In this document: positions 12,761 through 17,308 of the stretch, piece after piece | How the letters are laid out: every line of letters begins with the position of its first letter | How positions within the stretch are numbered: position 1 is the stretch's first letter | NCBI GenBank assembly: GCA_046589965.1 | Contig: JBKJVF010000207.1 | Span: 1 to 17,308 of the forward strand | Length of the DNA: 17,308 nucleotides | DNA from: JAJNPS01 sp046589965 | GTDB lineage: Bacteria > Pseudomonadota > Alphaproteobacteria > Rhodobacterales > Rhodobacteraceae | Reading direction: 5' to 3' | Made by a program: the position numbers and the translations under genes | The notes under the pieces: generated by a model | Told to the model about the DNA's origin: nothing | The model's database searches: none | The model's input: only the letters and a program-made list of their open reading frames with translations

Positions 12761-15246
12761 GCAGCACCTCCCTGAACAGCAATTTTCAAGCGCGACAGGC
12801 GCAGGGCATTGGCCAGCACAAACAGGCTCGACAGTGCCATGGCCCCGGCGGCGAGTGCTGGTGACAGCAAGATACCATAGCCGGGATAAAGGATGCCCGC
12901 GGCCACCGGTATCAGCGCGGCATTGTAAGCAAACGCCCAAAAGAGGTTCTGCTTGATATTGGCCATGGTTGTCTGTGACAGGCGGATTGCGGCAGGGATA
13001 AGTGCGGGATTGCTGGACATCAGGACGATGTCGGCCGCCTCGATGGCGACATCGGTGCCGGAGCCTACGGCAATGCCGATATCGGCGGCCGCAAGGGCGG
13101 GCGCGTCATTGATACCGTCACCGACAAAGGCAAGGGTGCCATGCGCCGCGGCGAGTGCGGCTACCGCATCCCGCTTGGCGCGTGGCATCACCTCGGCCCG
13201 CACATCATAGATGCCAAGATCGCGCGCGACGGCCTCGGCCGTGGCACGGGCATCGCCCGAGATCATGGCGACCCGCAAGCCACTCGCCCTCAGCGCCGCG
13301 ATCGCCGCCGCAGCGCCAGGACGCGTCGTGCCGGCCACCGCAAGGACTGCCGCCAACTGGCCGCCGATGGCGACATGGAGCACCGTTTTGCCCGCGCCGG
13401 ACAATGCCGCTGCGCCCGCCGCCAATGGGGAAAGATCAATGCCCTGATCCCCAAGGAACCGGGCCGAGCCGATCTGGACGGACTGCCCGTCGACCTGACC
13501 TGTGATGCCAAGCCCCGCCTTGGCCTTCACGCCCGTTGCGGCAGACAGCGTCAGACCTTCGGCTTTGGCGGCATCGACCAGCGCGCGGCCGACAGGATGT
13601 TCGGACCGCGCCTCCACAGCCGCCACGGCCGCCAACACCGATGCGCGGTTCTGGCCTGCTGCAACGGCGACATCTGTCAGTACGGGATGCCCGATGGTCA
13701 GGGTGCCGGTCTTGTCAAACGCCACGACCTTGACCTCGGCCAGCCGCTGCAATGCGTCGCCCCGACGGAACAGGATGCCAAGCTCCGCACCCCGTCCGGT
13801 GCCCGCAAGGATCGAAGTCGGCGTCGCCAGCCCCATCGCACAAGGGCAAGCAATGATCAGAACCGACACGGCATTGACCAGCGCAAAGGACAAAGCCGGG
13901 TCCGGACCAAAGATCATCCACACGATCCCGGTCAGCGCGGCCATCGCAAGCACCGCCGGCACGAACCACAAGGTCACCCGGTCGACCAGCGCCTGGATCG
14001 GAAGCTTGGACCCTTGGGCATCCTCGACCATGCGGATGATTTGCGCGAGGACCGACGCGGCACCCGTCGCGGTGACCTGCATTGTCAGGGCGCCGGTCTG
14101 GTTGACAGTCCCACCGACCAGTATGGCACCCGGGCCAACCTCGACCGGCACGGGTTCCCCGGTGATCATCGCGGCATCGATCCAGCTGCTACCTTCGGTC
14201 AATGTGCCGTCCGCCGGGATCCGCTCACCCGGACGGATGTCGACAAGGTCGCCGGGGCGCAGGTCGGCAATCGCAATCTCGGTCACATCGGCCCCGCGCC
14301 GCACCCGCGCCGTCGCGGGCTGAAGACCGACGAGGGCGGCGATGGCCCCGGCGGCCCGTCCCTTGGCGCGGGCCTCAAGATAGCGCCCAATCAGGATCAG
14401 CGTCACGATGACTGCGGCAGGTTCGAAATAGACGTTGGCCATGCCTGCGGGCATCACCTGTGGCAGGAACACAACCACCACCGACACCGCATAGGCGGCC
14501 AGCGTGCCCAGCGCCACGAGACTGTTCATGTCGGGCCTGGCGCGGAGTAGTGCAGGTATACCTGTCACATAGAACCGACGTCCCGGACCCAGCAGCACAA
14601 GGGTTGTTAGCACGAACTGGATCAGGTTGCTTGCGCCCATGCCGATGGTGCGATGGATCAGATCGTGTACCGCGGGGACCATGTGACTGCCCATTTCCAG
14701 CGCCACCACGGGCACGGTCAAGACTGCCGCCAGGACCAGATCGCGCCCAAGGCCTGCGATATGTGCTGCCTTGCGGTTCGGGGTGGCGGTGTCGCGGACG
14801 GCTCCGGCATCCTCGGCATGGTATCCGGCTGCGGCAATCGCGGTGATCAGGACGGAAGGGTCGGCAAATCCACGGACTTGGGCACGTTCGGTCGCAAGGT
14901 TGACGGTCGCGCCCGTCACACCCGGCACGGCGCGCAAGGCCCCTTCAAGTCGCGCCACGCAGGACGCGCAAGTCATCCCCGTGATCGCCAGATCAGTGAC
15001 CGCCTCGGGCACCTTGTACCCGGCATCGGTAACCGCTGCGACAAGGACCTCGCGCGACACCGGCGCGCCGAGGGTGATATCGGCGCGTTCCGTTGCAATG
15101 TTGACGGATGCCGAGGCGACGCCCGGGACGGCCATAAGGGTGCGTTCCACCCGCCCGGCACAGGACGCGCAATGCATACCCTCGATCTGCAGGTGCAAGT
15201 CGGCCTGTAAAGCGTGTTTGGCGGGCGGGGCGGTTAGAGCGTTCAT
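12757..15246 (-). CDS. copA: Copper(I)-exporting P1B-type ATPase
   Basis: CopA pumps Cu(I) from the cytoplasm. The 829-residue protein has two N-terminal heavy-metal-associated domains: MHCASC (Cys26, Cys29) and MTCASC (Cys93, Cys96). The transmembrane segments begin near residue 168. The actuator loop has TGEPVPVE (362-369), and the ion-binding helix has CPC (467-469). Asp511 in DKTGTLT is the phosphorylated residue. SEHPVGRA (548-555) is the nucleotide-domain HP motif and GDGINDAPALA (709-719) the hinge. YN (774-775) and MALSS (803-807) in the last two helices give the P1B-1 copper signature. A GGTG Shine-Dalgarno lies about ten bases before the ATG. cueR overlaps its stop. The promoter is a CueR-type site at 15298-15328. 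Confidence 0.98.
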   Translation of the reverse strand: MNALTAPPAKHALQADLHLQIEGMHCASCAGRVERTLMAVPGVASASVNIATERADITLGAPVSREVLVAAVTDAGYKVPEAVTDLAITGMTCASCVARLEGALRAVPGVTGATVNLATERAQVRGFADPSVLITAIAAAGYHAEDAGAVRDTATPNRKAAHIAGLGRDLVLAAVLTVPVVALEMGSHMVPAVHDLIHRTIGMGASNLIQFVLTTLVLLGPGRRFYVTGIPALLRARPDMNSLVALGTLAAYAVSVVVVFLPQVMPAGMANVYFEPAAVIVTLILIGRYLEARAKGRAAGAIAALVGLQPATARVRRGADVTEIAIADLRPGDLVDIRPGERIPADGTLTEGSSWIDAAMITGEPVPVEVGPGAILVGGTVNQTGALTMQVTATGAASVLAQIIRMVEDAQGSKLPIQALVDRVTLWFVPAVLAMAALTGIVWMIFGPDPALSFALVNAVSVLIIACPCAMGLATPTSILAGTGRGAELGILFRRGDALQRLAEVKVVAFDKTGTLTIGHPVLTDVAVAAGQNRASVLAAVAAVEARSEHPVGRALVDAAKAEGLTLSAATGVKAKAGLGITGQVDGQSVQIGSARFLGDQGIDLSPLAAGAAALSGAGKTVLHVAIGGQLAAVLAVAGTTRPGAAAAIAALRASGLRVAMISGDARATAEAVARDLGIYDVRAEVMPRAKRDAVAALAAAHGTLAFVGDGINDAPALAAADIGIAVGSGTDVAIEAADIVLMSSNPALIPAAIRLSQTTMANIKQNLFWAFAYNAALIPVAAGILYPGYGILLSPALAAGAMALSSLFVLANALRLSRLKIAVQGGAA

Positions 15247-15267
15247 CGGGGGCTTTCACCTTTGCAG

Positions 15268-15284
15268 TGGCGACAATCTCGCCA
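15268..15284 (-). other. Hairpin in the copA leader
   Basis: TGGCGA-CAATC-TCGCCA on the plus strand: perfect 6-bp arms with a 5-base loop. It lies in the predicted copA 5' untranslated region, shortly before the Shine-Dalgarno. Confidence 0.4.
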
Positions 15285-15297
15285 GTATCATGACATG

Positions 15298-15328
15298 CAG
15301 ATGGGGCTTCCCATCGTAGGAAGGTCAA
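15298..15328 (-). promoter_or_regulatory. CueR-regulated copA promoter and operator
   Basis: TTGACC (15328-15323) is followed by an unusually long 19-bp spacer and CATCTG (15303-15298). This spacing is the mark of MerR/CueR-activated promoters. Within the spacer lies the dyad ACCTTCC-N7-GGAAGCC (15325-15305). It has the same 7-7-7 layout as the E. coli copA operator (ACCTTCC-N7-GGAAGGT), with the last two bases changed. Transcription would start near 15291, about 45 bases before the copA ATG. Confidence 0.85.
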
Positions 15329-15651
15329 GGCCCATATCACAGTTTTTTTGCGGTTCGCATTTGGTTTTCCACACCCCATGGGCCCATCACCTGACAACGG
15401 AAAAACGAATCGATTGCGGCGGAAAACAGATCACATCTGGACGCGAAACCGCCTGAGATCGCGGTTTTCGCAACTATCACATCTACTAATGGCGCATTAG
15501 CAATGTCAAATTATCCTCACCTGTCTAAAAAGACACGTCCTTAAATGCAGCTATGCAGAGTGTCCGCGTCGTGAGACTTTTATGGTCATGAAGGTTGGAT
15601 GTCGCGGGATGTACACGCGATGTTGGTAACGAGGAGAGCTGGGTTCCGGTT
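15329..15651. other. AT-richer non-coding stretch with several dyads
   Basis: No convincing gene is seen here; base composition is visibly richer in A and T than the flanks. Dyads noted are ATGGGCCCAT (15378-15387), a bulged hairpin GCGAAACCGC/GCGGTTTTCGC (15443-15471), CTAATG-GCG-CATTAG (15486-15500) and TGTCT-AAAA-AGACA (15522-15535). A run of seven T bases lies near 15343-15349. Open frames on both strands use codons unlike the neighbouring genes. It may be a regulatory spacer, a small RNA locus or decayed sequence. Confidence 0.5.
15486..15500. repeat. CTAATG-GCG-CATTAG inverted repeat
   Basis: Perfect 6-bp arms around three bases, in the AT-richer spacer upstream of the copper operon. 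It looks like an operator half-site pair, but no regulator can be assigned. Confidence 0.4.
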
Positions 15652-15864
15652 ATGAGTGCAGGTGCTATGGTGATGTGTGAACTAAACTGCAGGCCGGAAT
15701 TTCCGGCCCTAAGACAGCCTGACGAAATGCGTGGCTTCACGGCGCGCGAAAATTTGAGTGCCCGACTAGACCTGTTTTCGGTTATATCCAAGAACGGAAA
15801 ACCGACCGTCCCATTTGCCGAGCTTATCATCCTGCTGGGCGTTCTGGCACTCGTCTTCGGCTAG
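15652..15864 (+). CDS. Doubtful small hypothetical protein with a C-terminal hydrophobic tail
   Basis: A possible 70-residue protein from an ATG at 15652; a TTG at 15595 or ATG codons at 15667 and 15673 could also be used. It is polar for about 52 residues and ends in AELIILLGVLALVFG, which could be a tail anchor. I recognise no family. Codon use (CTA, AGA, AGT, ATA) differs from the surrounding GC-rich genes, so it is either foreign or not coding. A GAGGAG lies about 14 bases before the ATG, too far to be convincing. Its TAG shares the palindrome CTAG with the stop of the convergent glycosyltransferase gene. A perfect dyad (15692-15708) lies within the frame. Confidence 0.3.
   Translation: MSAGAMVMCELNCRPEFPALRQPDEMRGFTARENLSARLDLFSVISKNGKPTVPFAELIILLGVLALVFG
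15692..15708. repeat. GGCCGGAA-T-TTCCGGCC inverted repeat
   Basis: Perfect 8-bp arms around one base. It is either inside the doubtful small ORF or part of a non-coding regulatory spacer. Confidence 0.5.
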
Positions 15865-16634
15865 CGCGGGGGCTGATTGCCCGCATCCGGATCACCGTTG
15901 CGCAGCACGATCCTTGATGTTGCCAACCTGCGGCGGCGCATCAGCCAGGCCACTCCGATCAGATCTACAATGCCCACCAGCGCGCGGCGCGTGTTGTTGT
16001 AATTCGACTGGCCCGCATGGCGTTCGGCGTGGGTTACATCCATCACCATCACCTGCAGACCTTCGCGCTTGACCATGGCGGGCATGAACCGGTGCAAGTG
16101 GTCGAAATAGGAAAGTTCCAGATAGACCGCGCGGGGAAAGGCTTTCATGCCGCAGCCGCTGTCGCGCACGCCGTCGTGCAAAAGCGCGTTGCGGATGCCA
16201 TTGGCAAGACGCGAGCCGATCCGCTTGGACCATGTGTCCTGACGGCGCAGCCGCTGTCCCTGCACCAGGCCCAACCGCGGGTCGGCATCCGCCACCAGAA
16301 ACGGGGCGACCAGGTGCGGCAGGTTCGACGCCGGGTTCTGCCCGTCCGCGTCCAGCGTCGCAATGATGCGCCCGCGCGCCGACTTGATCCCGCTGCGCAA
16401 GGCTGCCGACTGCCCGCAAGACGCATCGTGCCGGATCAGGCAAAGGCCGGGGATCGTTTTTGCCAATGTCCGCACCGTGGCCTCGGTCGCATCGGTGGAC
16501 CCGTCATCGACCACGATGATCTCATGCGGTATCCCGGCCAGCGCGTCGGTGATGTCGCGCAGGACCATGGGAAGGTTGGCTGCTTCGTCCTTGGCAGGAA
16601 GGATGACAGAAACGTCGGGGACAGGCGCGGACAT
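15861..16634 (-). CDS. GT2 glycosyltransferase, polyprenyl-phosphate sugar synthase-like
   Basis: A 257-residue family 2 glycosyltransferase of the dolichol-phosphate mannosyltransferase type. It would transfer a sugar from a nucleotide donor to a polyprenyl phosphate on the cytoplasmic face. Early motifs are VSVILPAKDEAANLP (8-22) and IIVVDDGSTDAT (39-50). DADGQNP (95-101) carries the metal- and donor-binding DxD. GCGMKAFPR and HRFMPAMVKREG (around 184-195) match the acceptor region of this subgroup. There is no pair of C-terminal transmembrane helices as in ArnC or GtrB; one moderately hydrophobic helix (about 222-236) ends in RRRR. Its ATG shares one base with the stop of the upstream gene (TGATG), pointing to coupled translation. 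Donor sugar unknown. Confidence 0.88.
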   Translation of the reverse strand: MSAPVPDVSVILPAKDEAANLPMVLRDITDALAGIPHEIIVVDDGSTDATEATVRTLAKTIPGLCLIRHDASCGQSAALRSGIKSARGRIIATLDADGQNPASNLPHLVAPFLVADADPRLGLVQGQRLRRQDTWSKRIGSRLANGIRNALLHDGVRDSGCGMKAFPRAVYLELSYFDHLHRFMPAMVKREGLQVMVMDVTHAERHAGQSNYNNTRRALVGIVDLIGVAWLMRRRRLATSRIVLRNGDPDAGNQPPR

Positions 16635-17308
16635 CAGGGTTGACCCTTTTCGACGCGGTAAAGGCGATATGGCTTGCCTTGGAAATCACGACCAAGGATC
16701 AAGGTCAAACCCTGTTGCGACAGTTCCCCCCGTGTGACGACGATGCCGCCGGGATGGGCCGTCATCCAGGTCTCGCGGTCTTGATCCGACGTCAGGACCG
16801 TCACCGGTCCGGTCAGCCGACCGGCAAAGGTGAACTGACCCGCATAGTCGGTGTCGGTTGTGGCAAGGCCAGATGCTTCGCCGTCCTTCATGACTGCCGC
16901 AATCGGTCGCGGATCATCGCCTGCCCAGATCAGGCTCTGCAGCGTCAGGTGCAGCACCACAGCCGTCATGGGTGCCGCCAGCGCCAGAACAAGCACAGGG
17001 CGGTCAAAGCGGATGACAAGAACGACCAGTCCTACGACGACAGCCAGCACAAGCGCCAGCATCCAGATCGGCATCGTGGCGTCGTTGACAATGGCATCCG
17101 GCACAAAGCCCAGAAAGATCGCGACCGCCGCAGCGGCCACGAGCAGCGCCGGTCCGACTAGGACAGCCTTGCGCCACCACGTTGTCCGCACAACCACCAT
17201 GCCGGACAAAAGCAGCGCCAGCGCGGGCAGTTCGGGCATCAGGTAATGCATCTGCTTGCCGCTGATCAGGCTGAAGGCGACAAATGCCCCGGTCGCCCAA
17301 ACCAGTAC
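16634..17308 (-). CDS. Polytopic GT39/GT83-like glycosyltransferase (ArnT/PMT type), C-terminal part
   Basis: Only the last 224 residues are in the window, and the frame is open to base 17308. The first visible part reads ...FSLISGKQMHYLMPELPALALL. The KQxHYLxPxLPALALL pattern is typical of ArnT/PMT-like integral membrane transferases, which take a sugar from a polyprenyl-phosphate donor. Three further hydrophobic segments follow (roughly GKAVLVGPALLVAAAAVAIFL-like, ALVLAVVVGLVVLVI and VLALAAPMTAVVLHL). A soluble C-terminal domain of about 100 residues then faces the periplasm and ends VEKGQP. It is translationally coupled to the GT2 gene downstream, which could supply its lipid-linked sugar. 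Acceptor (lipid A, protein or glycan) cannot be told from this fragment. Confidence 0.82.
   Translation of the reverse strand, partial: VLVWATGAFVAFSLISGKQMHYLMPELPALALLLSGMVVVRTTWWRKAVLVGPALLVAAAAVAIFLGFVPDAIVNDATMPIWMLALVLAVVVGLVVLVIRFDRPVLVLALAAPMTAVVLHLTLQSLIWAGDDPRPIAAVMKDGEASGLATTDTDYAGQFTFAGRLTGPVTVLTSDQDRETWMTAHPGGIVVTRGELSQQGLTLILGRDFQGKPYRLYRVEKGQP

Noticed and set aside
12761..12940. Extension of the cueR frame into copA
   Set aside because: The MerR fold begins at MNIGE at 12760 with a strong GGAGGT before it; the extension has no MerR similarity.
13141..14550. A 469-residue open frame antisense to copA
   Set aside because: It lies wholly opposite a clear copper ATPase gene. Long antisense frames are expected in GC-rich DNA with strong third-position bias, and its product has no recognisable domain.
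15525..15830. A 101-residue minus-strand frame in the AT-richer spacer
   Set aside because: Serine- and threonine-rich with no hydrophobic or domain pattern and no Shine-Dalgarno; most likely chance.
1..17308. Mobile elements, CRISPR arrays, phage genes or toxin-antitoxin pairs
   Set aside because: No transposase, integrase, regularly spaced direct repeats or recognisable toxin-antitoxin module was found on either strand.

Overview
The window looks like chromosomal DNA from a high-GC alphaproteobacterium, most likely the Rhodobacteraceae (Roseobacter group). The pointers are a complex I (nuo) operon with an extra gene between nuoC and nuoD, a glmU-glmS pair, an idhA/iolG gene with an IolR-type operator, and the strong G/C third-position bias of nearly all genes. 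No insertion sequence, phage gene, CRISPR array or rRNA was seen. This assignment is inferred from gene content alone.

Layout. (1) 1-2412, minus strand: the start of the respiratory complex I operon, nuoA-nuoB-nuoC-[thioesterase]-nuoD, with nuoD running off the left edge. The inserted gene closely resembles fluoroacetyl-CoA thioesterase FlK and is joined to nuoC and nuoD by ATGA overlaps. nuoA appears to start at TTG, and a promoter is predicted at 2479-2507. (2) 2618-6392, minus strand: HAD phosphatase (gph-like), TetA-type MFS exporter, DegT/DnrJ/EryC1/StrS aminotransferase and a membrane-anchored SNase-like nuclease. The last three are spaced by 7-8 nt and probably form an operon. (3) 6487-10986, plus strand: glmU and glmS (UDP-GlcNAc synthesis, 2 nt apart), a DUF3833-type lipoprotein and an AlkD-like HEAT-repeat protein whose usual catalytic Asp position appears changed.

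(4) 11005-12158, minus strand: tRNA-Cys(GCA) inside an extended inverted repeat, then an inositol 2-dehydrogenase gene with an RpiR/IolR-like dyad operator over its predicted promoter. (5) 12332-15328, minus strand: a copper-efflux operon, copA then cueR with a 4-nt overlap, driven by a recognisable CueR-type promoter with a 19-bp spacer. The regulator is therefore made from the promoter it controls. (6) 15329-15864: an AT-richer stretch with several dyads and one doubtful small ORF. (7) 15861-17308, minus strand: a GT2 polyprenyl-phosphate sugar synthase-like enzyme overlapped by a GT39/GT83-like membrane glycosyltransferase that runs off the right edge. The pair could make and use a lipid-linked sugar.

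Most genes are ordinary core or accessory genes. The item most worth attention is the FlK-like thioesterase embedded and translationally coupled inside the complex I operon.
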